The notes under the pieces were generated by a model that saw only the letters and a program-made list of their open reading frames with translations, ran no database searches and was not told the DNA's origin. Both the position numbers and the translations under genes were made by a program. Shown here one piece after another: positions 1 through 8,611 of a stretch of DNA of 10,221 bases. Origin of the DNA: Flavobacteriaceae bacterium UBA5079 (GTDB lineage Bacteria > Bacteroidota > Bacteroidia > Flavobacteriales > Flavobacteriaceae). The stretch covers positions 6,077 to 16,297 of the forward strand of contig DIAL01000001.1 in assembly GCA_002414705.1 (NCBI GenBank). The letters are read 5' to 3'. Numbering within the stretch: the first letter of the stretch is position 1; every line of letters starts with the position of its first letter.

Positions 1-1
1 A

Positions 2-3000
2 AGAAAAGATACCATTCAAGGCTTTAATTTTCAGTTTATAATTGATGCTTTTGCCAGTACAGATACCACAACTGTAAAAACCGATACCACATCAGCACCT
101 TTAAATATCATTCTTGGAAATCTTCGTTTTAAAGATTTTGATGTGGTTTATAACGATGCAGTTACAGGAATTGACAGTCGTTTTAAAATTGGCAAATTGC
201 TTGCAGATATGGATAAAACCGATTTGGAAACTATGACGTTTCATGCTTCGGAATTAGAATTAACCGATAGTCAAATTAAACTGTATCAAACACCAATTTC
301 AGATACTACAGAAACAGAAGCAACAATGTTACCGCTTTTAACTGTTGATGAATTAAAACTAAAAAATGTATTTGCAGATTATAAAAGCGAAGCAGATAAT
401 ATAGCTGTAATTGCAAATATTTCAGATTTTTATGCCGAATTACCACATATTGATTTAACCAATCAGATTTTTGAAATAGATGAAATACTACTCGAAAATT
501 CATCCATAACACTTCATTCTAATACATCCAATTTTGAAAATTCAACGTCCAATACGCAACCGTTTCAATGGCCAGAATTACAATTCGTTATTGGCGAAAT
601 AGATTTAAAAAACAATAATTTTAACTACTTCGTGAATAATGAAAAAGGCAAAAAAGGTGTTTTTAATACCCAAGCCATCCAATTAACTAACTTAACGCTG
701 AATGCAGAGGATATACTGCTAAAAGATAAAATAGCCGAGTTACATTTAAACGACGCATCATTTCAAGAAATTTCAGGAATAGATTTAAAAAATCTACAAT
801 TTAACCTCAATGCTTCCGATAAGAACCTCAACGTATCAGATTTAAATATAGCATTAAACAAGAACACTTTAGTAGGGAATTTACAGTTGGACTATCCCTC
901 TTTAGCCAATTTAATTCAAGTCCCAGAGCTGTCTATAGTAGCTTTAAACATACCTAAATTTAAAATAGCACTTCAGGATTTGTTTTTAATTCAACCCGAT
1001 TTAAAAGAAAATGAATATTTAAAAACGTTCAGTACAAATCCCATTACTGGAACCATAAAAGCCAATGGCTACTTATCCGATATTAACCTATCAAAAATGA
1101 TAGTTAATTGGAGTAACACTAAAATTTCAGCTAACGGAACTATTCAAAACGTTACCAATCCAGATTCATTAGCGTTTAATATTCCAACTTTTTCAGCAAA
1201 TACCAAACGGTCTGATATTATAAAGTTTATTGAAGAAGATAGTTTAGGAATCAGTCTTCCAAAAGATGTCAAATTAACAGGAAACGCAACAGGAAATTTA
1301 AACGACATATCCACTAAAACCAAGTTAACAACCACGCAAGGATTAGCAACAGTTGAAGGTTTTTTGAAATATGGCAAAACATTGGAATTTAATGCAGATT
1401 TAGCCATTGAAGAATACAAGCTAAATGAATTGTTAAAAAACGAACAATTAGGTGCTTTAAGTTTGAATATAAAAGCCAACGGAAAAGGGGATAATATTAA
1501 TAATTTAGATGCTAAATTAAACGCTACCGTTTCCAGTTTTACATATAATAATTACGATATTAATGATCTAAAATTAGTAGGTGATATTAAAAATGGAACA
1601 GGGAATATGACATCCAAGTATAAAGATAGAAATCTAAATGCAACCCTAAATGCAACCGTTATTTTAGATTCTATTTCACCTGAAGCTACAGCCGAATTAG
1701 ATATTATTGGAGCCGATTTACAAGCCCTTGGACTTATGGATCGGAACATAAAAACCGGTATGAAAATATATGCCGATTTTAAAGGCAACAGTACTAATTT
1801 TGATTTAGCAACTATTGTAGACGAAGGTATTTTTGTATATGATGACAAGAGTTATTTATTGGGTAAATTAAATGCTTTAGCGCATGTTAGAAACGATACC
1901 ACATCTGTTTCAATAAATAATAAAATGTTAGATTTCCTATTGAAATCCAATGCAGACCCAAAAACTTGGTCAACAGCTTTAAAACGCCATGTATTGAGCT
2001 ATTTTTATCGGGATGAGGTTATTTCGGACAGTATTGAAAATCCTATTAATTTAAAATTACGAGCAAAAATTAGCCAATCACCTATCTTAAATGAAGTGTT
2101 TTTAGTTCATGTAAAAGATTTAGATACCATTGATATTGCGGTAGATTTTGCTGAATCTGAACGTAAACTTAAAGCCAATATAACTGCACCTCATATTAAT
2201 TATAGTGATTATGAGTTGGATAGTTTAGCATTTTCAATGGATACGGATTTGGAGAAATTCAATTTCAATTTAGGCTTTAATGAAATTATTGCAGGCCCTT
2301 TAAATATTCAAAAAACAGTTATTACAGGAAATCAAACTAATAATGAGCTATCCTTGGATTTTACAGCGTTTCATGACCAAGAAATCATGGTTCAAATTTT
2401 TAGTAAAATAACGGGAACCAGTGAAGAATTAAGGTTTCATGTCCAGCCAGAAGATTTAATTTTAAACAAAACATCTTGGCATATTCCAGATGCTAATGAG
2501 GTACTTATTTATGATAAAAAACTCGTATTTAATGATTTTAAGGTAAGCAAAGGCAATCAATCTATTGAAATAACAGATGCGCTTCCAAATGTGTCTAAAG
2601 ACCATATTGCTATTGATTTCAAGAATTTTAAATTAAGTGAATTTTTAAGCTATTTTAATCCGGATGATAAAATAGCTACCGGAAATTTAAATGGTCATTT
2701 TATTCTTGAAGAACCCTTTGAAGACACTGGAATTGTAGCGGATTTAGACATTTCTCAATTACAACTTATGAATGTTAATTTAGGGACTTTTAAAGTTGAT
2801 GCTAAATCGCTAAATAATGATAGTTATGATTTTAATGCAACCATGAATGGCGGCGAAATAGATTTGAATTTAAAAGGCGATTATATAGCAAGTCAATCTG
2901 GTGCAAAATTAGACCTTAATTTGGATATTAATCGTTTTAATATGGCAGCTTTAACCGGATTCTCTCAAGGAGAAATTACCGAAACAGCTGGTAGCTTTTC

Positions 3001-4687
3001 TGGAAAATTTAAATTAAATGGCACAACCAACGAGCCAATATATAGTGGTCAAATAGAATTTAATGATGCCAATTTTAAAGTGGCTATGTTTAATTCTGCT
3101 TTTACGTTAAAAGATGATATTTTAAATGTGGACAATTCAGGTTTATCTATGGATAATTTTATTATTCGGGACGTTAATGATAATACCTTTAATATATCTG
3201 GAACTATTGGCACCAAATCCTTTGTAAACCCAACGTTTAATTTACAAGTTAATGCCAACGATTTTCAAGTGTTAAATGCCACAAAAGAAGATAATGATTT
3301 TTTATATGGTCAAGCCAGTTTTAATGGAAGCGCTAAAATAACTGGCGATTTACAAGTGCCAAAAATAAATATGGATATGACGGTAAGTTCAGATACCAAT
3401 ATTACCTATGTGCTGCCATCTGCAACTGTAAATGTTGAAGAGCGCGATGGAGTTGTTGTTTTTGTAAATCGCGAAAATCCAGATGCTATTTTAACAAGAA
3501 CTAAAGAAAAAACAGCCACTTTAAAAGGCTTTGATATTTCTGCACTTTTAAAAATTGGTAAAGAAGCAACGATAACTATTATTTTAGACGAAGAAACTGG
3601 CGATAATTTTAAAGTGTCTGGTGAAGGTGATTTTAATATGACCATGAACCCAAATGGTAATTTAAAACTCTCCGGAGTATATGAAGTCTCTTCAGGTCAT
3701 TATGAACTGAATTTGTATAAAATTGTAAACCGAAAATTTAACCTAGTTCCTGGTAGTCGTGTTACGTGGTCTGGCGATCCGTTTGATGCTAAATTAGATG
3801 TTAAAGCAGTTTATAACGTAGAAACATCAGCCTCATCTTTAATGGCTCCCGTATATTCTGGAAGCGATCCAGCTTTTAAGGGGAAATTCCGACAAGTGTT
3901 ACCGTTTTTAGTGTACTTAAATATTGATGGGCAACTTCTGGAACCTGAAATAGCCTTTAATTTAGATATGCCAGAAGAGAAACAAGGCGCTGTTAGTGGA
4001 CAAGTTTATGGTAGGATTCAGCAATTAAATAATCAAGAAGATGAATTAAACCGTCAAGTTTTTTCACTTTTGGTTTTAAATCGTTTTTATCCAGATCCAG
4101 GAAGCGATGGTAGTTCAGGAGGAGTAGCATCCATAGCGCGCGATAATTTAAATGATGCTGTAGCCGATCAACTTAATATGTTTTCCGATAAATTATTAGG
4201 AAATTCTGGTTTTGAACTCGATTTCGGACTTAATAGTTACACAGATTATCAGGGCACATCACCACAACAGCGCACACAATTGGATATTGCTGCACAGAAA
4301 AAATTGTTTGACGACCGTTTAATTGTTCGTGTTGGTAGCGAAGTAGATATTGAAGGAAGCAGCTCTACAGGCGAAGAAACACCTATAATTGGTAATGTTA
4401 GTATTGAGTATCTACTTACCGAAAGCGGACGTTACAGATTAAAAGGTTTTAGTAGAAACGAATTTGAAAACGTGATTGATGGACAAACCGTTGTTAGCGG
4501 AATTGCCTTAATTTTCACCCAAGAATTCAATAAGTATAACGAACTTTGGGATGCCTTGTTTAAATCGGAAACCGAAAAAGAAAAAGCAGAAAAAGCTAAA
4601 AAAGAGGCAGAAAAGGAAGCTGCTAAAGAGAAAATGAAGAAAAAAGAAGCCGCTACTAATAAAAGTATAGAAGAAAAAAAGGGTTAA
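2..4687 (+). CDS. tamB: TamB, translocation and assembly module inner component (5' end outside the window)
   Basis: This is the large periplasm-spanning partner of the Omp85 protein TamL, thought to help build or supply the outer membrane (family knowledge). The frame is open from base 2, so the GTG at 143 is internal, not the start. The N-terminal membrane anchor lies outside the window. About 1561 residues are visible. Most are alternating short polar and hydrophobic strands rich in Asn, Asp, Leu and Ile, as in the long beta-groove of TamB/AsmA-like proteins. The C-terminal TamB (DUF490) domain is clear from about residue 1200, with a GSRVTWSGDP motif at residues 1251-1260 followed by strands ending near residue 1515. 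Residues 1521-1561 form a Lys/Glu/Ala-rich tail, probably helical or coiled coil. The gene ends 27 bases before tamL with no visible promoter between them, so the two are probably co-transcribed. Confidence 0.93.
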   Translation, partial: RKDTIQGFNFQFIIDAFASTDTTTVKTDTTSAPLNIILGNLRFKDFDVVYNDAVTGIDSRFKIGKLLADMDKTDLETMTFHASELELTDSQIKLYQTPISDTTETEATMLPLLTVDELKLKNVFADYKSEADNIAVIANISDFYAELPHIDLTNQIFEIDEILLENSSITLHSNTSNFENSTSNTQPFQWPELQFVIGEIDLKNNNFNYFVNNEKGKKGVFNTQAIQLTNLTLNAEDILLKDKIAELHLNDASFQEISGIDLKNLQFNLNASDKNLNVSDLNIALNKNTLVGNLQLDYPSLANLIQVPELSIVALNIPKFKIALQDLFLIQPDLKENEYLKTFSTNPITGTIKANGYLSDINLSKMIVNWSNTKISANGTIQNVTNPDSLAFNIPTFSANTKRSDIIKFIEEDSLGISLPKDVKLTGNATGNLNDISTKTKLTTTQGLATVEGFLKYGKTLEFNADLAIEEYKLNELLKNEQLGALSLNIKANGKGDNINNLDAKLNATVSSFTYNNYDINDLKLVGDIKNGTGNMTSKYKDRNLNATLNATVILDSISPEATAELDIIGADLQALGLMDRNIKTGMKIYADFKGNSTNFDLATIVDEGIFVYDDKSYLLGKLNALAHVRNDTTSVSINNKMLDFLLKSNADPKTWSTALKRHVLSYFYRDEVISDSIENPINLKLRAKISQSPILNEVFLVHVKDLDTIDIAVDFAESERKLKANITAPHINYSDYELDSLAFSMDTDLEKFNFNLGFNEIIAGPLNIQKTVITGNQTNNELSLDFTAFHDQEIMVQIFSKITGTSEELRFHVQPEDLILNKTSWHIPDANEVLIYDKKLVFNDFKVSKGNQSIEITDALPNVSKDHIAIDFKNFKLSEFLSYFNPDDKIATGNLNGHFILEEPFEDTGIVADLDISQLQLMNVNLGTFKVDAKSLNNDSYDFNATMNGGEIDLNLKGDYIASQSGAKLDLNLDINRFNMAALTGFSQGEITETAGSFSGKFKLNGTTNEPIYSGQIEFNDANFKVAMFNSAFTLKDDILNVDNSGLSMDNFIIRDVNDNTFNISGTIGTKSFVNPTFNLQVNANDFQVLNATKEDNDFLYGQASFNGSAKITGDLQVPKINMDMTVSSDTNITYVLPSATVNVEERDGVVVFVNRENPDAILTRTKEKTATLKGFDISALLKIGKEATITIILDEETGDNFKVSGEGDFNMTMNPNGNLKLSGVYEVSSGHYELNLYKIVNRKFNLVPGSRVTWSGDPFDAKLDVKAVYNVETSASSLMAPVYSGSDPAFKGKFRQVLPFLVYLNIDGQLLEPEIAFNLDMPEEKQGAVSGQVYGRIQQLNNQEDELNRQVFSLLVLNRFYPDPGSDGSSGGVASIARDNLNDAVADQLNMFSDKLLGNSGFELDFGLNSYTDYQGTSPQQRTQLDIAAQKKLFDDRLIVRVGSEVDIEGSSSTGEETPIIGNVSIEYLLTESGRYRLKGFSRNEFENVIDGQTVVSGIALIFTQEFNKYNELWDALFKSETEKEKAEKAKKEAEKEAAKEKMKKKEAATNKSIEEKKG

Positions 4688-4714
4688 AAAGCACGCTAAA
4701 GACATTAATTTAAA

Positions 4715-6997
4715 GTGAAAGCAAATCAAACATTCAAACAATTATGTGTCCTAATGTGCATTGGGGTTTTCTACTCATGTAGTATAACGAAACAAATTCC
4801 CAAAGATGAACGTTTGTACACAGGTGCGACTATTACCATTGAATCTGATAGCATTATTAGAAATGAAACGGGTTTAAAATCTGAATTAGAATCAGTTTTA
4901 CGACCTGAACCAAATTCTACGTTTTTAGGAATGCACCTAGGCTTGTACTATTATTATAAGAACCAAAAAGAAAAACCAGGTTTTATTAACCGATGGCTCT
5001 ACAAACAATTAGGTGAAGAGCCAGTTTATCAGTCAGATGTGGAAACCTATGAGGTAGAAGATTTAGTATTAAACAGATTAGAAAATAGAGGTTTTTACTA
5101 TAGTCGAGTCTCTTCTGCTTTTACAGAAACTGAAAATAAAGCGGCTTTAAAATATACTATTACGGTTCCAAAGCCATACCGAATGGCAGGATATAAAATG
5201 GATTCTATGCCAAGCAGTATTCATGAAACCATGAAGCAATTAGTTTCAGAATCGCCATTTGTTAACGGTATGCGTTTTGATTTAAGTAGTATGAAAATGG
5301 AGCGCAAACGAATAGATGATGCCCTTAAGCAAAAAGGGTATTACAATTTTAATGACAATTTTTTAATTTTTGAAGCAGATACCAATCAATATAATAATAA
5401 AAGTTTCGATTTATTTTTGAAATTAAAAAACGAAGTGCCTAAAAAAAGTTTAATTCCCTATAAAATTTCAAAAGTCAATGTGTATCCAAATTACGAAGTT
5501 TCAGATTCGGTTGCTTTGACACCAGCGCGCTTTAATGAAAAGATTTTTATTCAAAAAGAAACATTTTTCCAGCCTAAATATTTAGATCCTTACATTGTTT
5601 TGGAAGAAGGCGATTATTACAATCCAGATAATTCACGAAACACAGCTAGACGACTTTCCACCATTGGTGCCTATAAATACGTTAACATTGAATATAAAGA
5701 ATTAGATTCCTTGGAAGGTGATAACACCGGACTTTTAGAAGCTAACATCTATTTGTCGCCATTAAATAAACGCGCTTTAAGGGCCGAACTTCAAGTGGTA
5801 ACAAAATCCAATAGTTTTGCTGGTCCAGCTTTAACGGTAACCTTAAGTAATCGTAATTTATTTGGAGGTGGCGAAACGTTTAATATTACACCCAAAATAG
5901 GATACGAAAAGCAATTGGGTGGTAGTCAGAATTCGGGAAATAGTAGCTTGGAATTAGGGTTACAAAATGAGCTTATTTTCCCAAGAGTTCTGTTTCCTGT
6001 AAAAATTAACGATGACTTTTTTAAGTACTCCATTCCAAAAACAAAAACATCTTTAAGTATTGATTATTTGGATCGTAGTGATTTGTATACCTTGTTGTCA
6101 GGAACCGCACTTTTTGGATACACTTGGGATGCCAATAGGTATGTAACACATGAATTTTATCCTTTGTCTTTAAACTATACTGAACTTTTTGATACCACAC
6201 CAGAATTTGAAGACATCTTGGATAATGATCCTTTTTTAAGAACCAGTTTTGAACAACAATTTATTGCAGGTTTAACCTATTCATTTACTTATAATGAAAT
6301 GGTTAATACACAAAAAAAGCATCAACTTTATTTTAATTTCACGTTTGATGTTGCTGGAAATACCGTTAGTTTATTTGGTAAAGACCAAGAGCAAGATAAT
6401 CCTAAAACTTTTTTAGGGTTTGAATATGCGCAATATGCTAAAGCGGATATTGATTTTCATTATCATTATAATTTTAAAAAAGAACAAGTAATTGCAGCCA
6501 GACTCTTTGGTGGTTATGGTTTGGCCTATGGAAACTCGGACGTTATCCCTTTTGTAAAACAGTATTACTCTGGAGGTCCATACAGTGTGCGTGCATTCAA
6601 CATTAGATCTTTAGGACCTGGAACATATAATCAAGAAACAGATGGTACAAATAGCGATGATTTTTTTGATAAAACAGGAAATATAAGACTAGAAGCCAAT
6701 CTAGAATATCGATTTCCAATTGTATCTTTTTTAAAAGGAGCGGTTTTTGCGGATGCAGGAAATATCTGGAATTCTAAAGAAAACCCTGTTTACAGTGGAA
6801 AAGATAAATTTGGTAGTGACTTTTTAAGCGAATTAGGTATGGGAGCAGGAATAGGTTTACGTGTGGATATTCAAAGTTTTGTAATCCGTTTTGATTTGGC
6901 AGCACCTTTCCACGATCCAGCGTTACCAAAAGGCGAGCGTTTTAATTTTGATGTAAGTTCACCTGTTTTAAATTTTGCCATTGGTTATCCGTTTTAA
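4715..6997 (+). CDS. tamL: TamL, lipidated Omp85/BamA-like outer-membrane barrel of the TAM complex
   Basis: Outer-membrane beta-barrel assembly protein of the Omp85 family, in the lipoprotein form (TamL) that replaces TamA in Bacteroidota. The 760 residues begin with a short hydrophobic signal ending in a lipobox, FYSC, with Cys22 as the expected lipidation site. POTRA-like alpha/beta segments follow to about residue 350. The barrel (bacterial surface antigen domain) fills about 360-760. The conserved loop-6 motif appears as VRAF at residues 625-628 followed by RSLGPG, with Ala in place of the usual Gly. An ADAGNIW motif follows, and the protein ends in a terminal Phe, as outer-membrane barrels do. 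The GTG at 4715 is chosen because an in-frame stop lies at 4706-4708, and the next ATG (4754) would remove most of the signal. No Shine-Dalgarno is seen, which is usual for this phylum. Position after tamB supports the assignment. Confidence 0.9.
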   Translation: MKANQTFKQLCVLMCIGVFYSCSITKQIPKDERLYTGATITIESDSIIRNETGLKSELESVLRPEPNSTFLGMHLGLYYYYKNQKEKPGFINRWLYKQLGEEPVYQSDVETYEVEDLVLNRLENRGFYYSRVSSAFTETENKAALKYTITVPKPYRMAGYKMDSMPSSIHETMKQLVSESPFVNGMRFDLSSMKMERKRIDDALKQKGYYNFNDNFLIFEADTNQYNNKSFDLFLKLKNEVPKKSLIPYKISKVNVYPNYEVSDSVALTPARFNEKIFIQKETFFQPKYLDPYIVLEEGDYYNPDNSRNTARRLSTIGAYKYVNIEYKELDSLEGDNTGLLEANIYLSPLNKRALRAELQVVTKSNSFAGPALTVTLSNRNLFGGGETFNITPKIGYEKQLGGSQNSGNSSLELGLQNELIFPRVLFPVKINDDFFKYSIPKTKTSLSIDYLDRSDLYTLLSGTALFGYTWDANRYVTHEFYPLSLNYTELFDTTPEFEDILDNDPFLRTSFEQQFIAGLTYSFTYNEMVNTQKKHQLYFNFTFDVAGNTVSLFGKDQEQDNPKTFLGFEYAQYAKADIDFHYHYNFKKEQVIAARLFGGYGLAYGNSDVIPFVKQYYSGGPYSVRAFNIRSLGPGTYNQETDGTNSDDFFDKTGNIRLEANLEYRFPIVSFLKGAVFADAGNIWNSKENPVYSGKDKFGSDFLSELGMGAGIGLRVDIQSFVIRFDLAAPFHDPALPKGERFNFDVSSPVLNFAIGYPF

Positions 6998-7120
6998 AGT
7001 GTGAAATTTAAATTCGTTTTTTAGAAATAATAACAAATTACTACCTTCTGTTTGTATTGAATTTATTCACCTAATTCTTAATATTAACTCAATATTCAAT
7101 TTCTATTACCGTATAAAAAC

Positions 7121-7128
7121 TATATTTG
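7121..7128 (+). promoter_or_regulatory. Bacteroidota -7 promoter box upstream of the 7176 gene
   Basis: TATATTTG matches the Bacteroidota -7 consensus TAnnTTTG exactly and lies 47 bases before the ATG at 7176. No convincing TTG/TTTG -33 box sits at the expected distance (only a TTT near 7100). The rest of the 178-base gap between tamL and 7176 is AT-rich, and I see no other element in it. Confidence 0.4.
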
Positions 7129-7175
7129 TAATGCAGGCTATATTTTAATTTATAAGGTTGATTTAAAATTTAATA

Positions 7176-7403
7176 ATGAGGTACTGTTTTATAGACATTT
7201 GTAAATATACAGTTTTAATTATTTTACTGGTTACTCTAGCAAATCCAGTACAAGTACTTGCGCAAAAAAGTGATTTAATACTTAAAGCACAAGAACTCCT
7301 CTATTCTAATCCTGATGAAGCCATTAAAATTGGCGAACATATTTTAAAAACGACATCCAATTCTTTACAAAAACCAGGTCCAAACCTATTATTTCCTCAT
7401 TAG
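7176..7403 (+). CDS. Truncated exported protein head (signal peptide plus start of a TPR-like region)
   Basis: The 75-residue frame starts with a signal peptide, ending in QVLAQ at about residues 26-30. Residues 31-62 follow in an amphipathic pattern (KAQELLYSNPDEAIKIGE) typical of the first TPR helices. In flavobacteria such heads belong to TPR-containing LuxR-type regulators or histidine kinases several hundred residues long. Here the helical pattern stops after about residue 62, and the frame closes at once with a proline-rich end and a TAG at 7401-7403. It therefore looks like the 5' remnant of a longer gene, not a complete small protein. The parent family is inferred from a short stretch and is uncertain. 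The ATG at 7176 is supported by the signal peptide and by an upstream -7 box. Confidence 0.5.
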   Translation: MRYCFIDICKYTVLIILLVTLANPVQVLAQKSDLILKAQELLYSNPDEAIKIGEHILKTTSNSLQKPGPNLLFPH

Positions 7404-7417
7404 ATGGAACAAACACA

Positions 7418-8158
7418 TTGTGTGTTGATTTTGACACCAATGTTTTACAGAATCAAGTAACTTTAGTCAGCGATATTCAAGGTGCTAATTATAATTATTC
7501 TTGGTATTTGGATGGTGTTATTATTCCAGGCGCTATACAGGGTTCCTATGTTGTAAATACGGTATCTCCAGGATTATATACAGTATCGGTTATTGATACA
7601 ATGTCTACAGCCAATTGTACATCCGAAATGAGCGAGCCTTTTCAAGTTATTCAATCAGGTCAAGCCGTATTTGTAAGTGTTTCTCAATCTGGAACATTTG
7701 AACCCAACCCAAGTATAACAATAATTGTTGAGGGTTATGGCGATTATTGGTTTCAACCAGACAATGGTCCAATTTTAGACAATGGAGGGGTTTTCACAAA
7801 CGTAAGCGGTGGTTTACATACCGTTAATGTGTACGATAGAAAAACTGAAAATCCATCGTGTGGTTTTATTACTATTGATGATATTCGAATTATTGATTAT
7901 CCTAAAGTATTTACACCCAATCAAGACGGATTTAATGATACATGGAATATTACAGCATTTAGCAACCAACCGGGAGCTCAAATAGATATTTTTGATCGGT
8001 ACGGTAAATTATTAACAAGTATCAAACCATCTAGAGGTGGTTGGGATGGGACTTACAAAGGTAGTAACTTACCTTCAAGTGATTACTGGTTTGTGTTAAC
8101 ATACCAAGAATCTGGACAGATACAACAATTTAGATCTCATTTTTCTTTAAAACGTTAA
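7418..8158 (+). CDS. C-terminal fragment of a T9SS-secreted surface protein (type B sorting domain)
   Basis: This is the C-terminal end of a large exported protein of the gliding-motility/adhesin type. Counting from the TTG at 7418, residues 1-80 form an Ig-like module (NYSWYLDGVIIPGA, then SPGLYTVSVID). Residues 81-158 form a second beta-sandwich-like module. Residues 161-246 form the CHU_C/type B C-terminal sorting domain, with the signature FTPNQDGFND, then DIFDRYGK, GGWDG and a final basic LKR. This domain directs cargo through the type IX secretion system to the cell surface or medium (family knowledge). There is no signal peptide. The TTG is only the first possible start codon, and protein-like sequence (KPIISSLDGTNT) continues upstream to about 7382, with the frame open from 7328. 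It is therefore a 5'-truncated gene and unlikely to be secreted alone. Confidence 0.7.
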   Translation: MCVDFDTNVLQNQVTLVSDIQGANYNYSWYLDGVIIPGAIQGSYVVNTVSPGLYTVSVIDTMSTANCTSEMSEPFQVIQSGQAVFVSVSQSGTFEPNPSITIIVEGYGDYWFQPDNGPILDNGGVFTNVSGGLHTVNVYDRKTENPSCGFITIDDIRIIDYPKVFTPNQDGFNDTWNITAFSNQPGAQIDIFDRYGKLLTSIKPSRGGWDGTYKGSNLPSSDYWFVLTYQESGQIQQFRSHFSLKR

Positions 8159-8261
8159 TATTTTTCAAATAAAATAGTATATTCATTCGTTTATATAAGA
8201 TGATATAGTTTCAATAACTAACATCATAACAATTATTTAAAGGTACTTATCGAAAAAAAAT

Positions 8262-8291
8262 ATTGTTTTTTTTTAAAAAAACATATATTTG
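8262..8291 (+). promoter_or_regulatory. Candidate promoter with both boxes, upstream of the PID-CTERM-like gene
   Basis: ATTG at 8262-8265 and TATATTTG at 8284-8291 match the Bacteroidota -33 (TTG) and -7 (TAnnTTTG) boxes with an 18-base spacer. Transcription would start near 8298 and leave a leader of about 120 bases before the ATG at 8420. The boxes lie in a low-complexity A/T tract (A8, TATTG, T9, A7), so chance matches are likely. Confidence 0.4.
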
Positions 8292-8382
8292 ATTCCTGTA
8301 AGATGTTGTTGGGATTAATACGTGTTAAATTACATTTCATCGAAGTTTTTTGCTTTTCGTGGATGTTTTTTAGCGATTTTAT

Positions 8383-8412
8383 TTTGTGATGCCACTTTTT
8401 TTTATACATTTA
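8383..8412 (+). promoter_or_regulatory. Second candidate promoter immediately before the PID-CTERM-like gene
   Basis: TTTG at 8383-8386 and TACATTTA at 8405-8412 (one mismatch to TAnnTTTG) are also 18 bases apart. Transcription from here would begin within a few bases of the ATG at 8420 and give a nearly leaderless message. Confidence 0.3.
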
Positions 8413-8419
8413 CCGTTGA

Positions 8420-8611
8420 ATGAAAATACAAAAGACTAAAATAGTTGCCTCAATCTTATTTTTATTAATAAGTTTTGTTTGTTTTTCACAAACAGGGCCA
8501 CCACCTCCACAGCCACCACCTCCACCTGGTTTACCCATAGATGGCGGTATTTTTGTTGGATTAATTTCTGGACTATTCTATGGTATTTACAGATTATTTA
8601 GGGCTAAATAA
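8420..8611 (+). CDS. Small secreted proline-rich protein with PID-CTERM-like sorting tail
   Basis: This 63-residue protein has three parts. Residues 1-24 are a signal peptide (basic MKIQKTK, hydrophobic core, FSQ). Residues 27-38 are a proline-rich spacer (PPPPQPPPPPG). Residues 39-63 are LPIDGG-type: PID at 39-41, a hydrophobic segment at about 43-57, and a basic end with Arg58, Arg61 and Lys63. A short PID motif, one membrane helix and a basic tail form the layout of the PID-CTERM putative protein-sorting signal seen in flavobacteria. The idea that such tails are processed by a sortase-like membrane enzyme is a family-level hypothesis, and no such enzyme is visible here. There is little mature protein between the two signals. 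The ATG is supported by the signal peptide. The gene converges on ribE, with 6 bases between the stop codons. Confidence 0.75.
   Translation: MKIQKTKIVASILFLLISFVCFSQTGPPPPQPPPPPGLPIDGGIFVGLISGLFYGIYRLFRAK
8498..8525 (+). repeat. Imperfect tandem repeat encoding the polyproline spacer
   Basis: The 13-base unit CCACCACCTCCAC occurs at 8498-8510 and again at 8513-8525, a 15-base (5-codon) period in frame with the small protein gene. Each unit encodes four prolines, with a Gln codon between them. Gain or loss of a unit would change spacer length without shifting frame. Confidence 0.7.

Larger units (their letters stand above)
7176..8158 (+). pseudogene. Hybrid broken gene: TPR-protein head joined to T9SS adhesin tail, with a frameshift
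   Basis: The 7176 head and the 7418 tail read as one gene if a single base is restored in the AA run at about 7382-7384. With one extra A, the head frame runs QKPGP-K-PIISSLDGTN straight into the Ig-like module of the tail. The helical TPR-like head and the beta-rich secreted tail are not normally found together. I therefore infer a deletion or recombination join at about 7360-7380, plus a frame change. A sequencing or assembly error is the alternative for either event. Confidence 0.5.

Noticed and set aside
143..145. GTG as the start of tamB
   Set aside because: The frame is open back to base 2 with TamB-like sequence, so the gene begins outside the window.
1144..1848. Minus-strand open frames inside tamB
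   Set aside because: Shadows of the real gene with no recognisable domain.
4508..4741. Minus-strand open frame rich in Phe and Leu
   Set aside because: It is the antisense of the Lys/Glu-rich TamB tail and the tamL start; its apparent membrane-protein character comes from AAA/GAA codons read backwards.
7418..7420. TTG as a true start codon for the adhesin tail
   Set aside because: Protein-like sequence continues upstream in frame and no signal peptide follows, although the protein class requires export.
8253..8281. A8-TATTG-T9 inverted repeat as a terminator
   Set aside because: The stem is A/T only and lies about 95 bases after the 8158 stop; homopolymers pair by chance.
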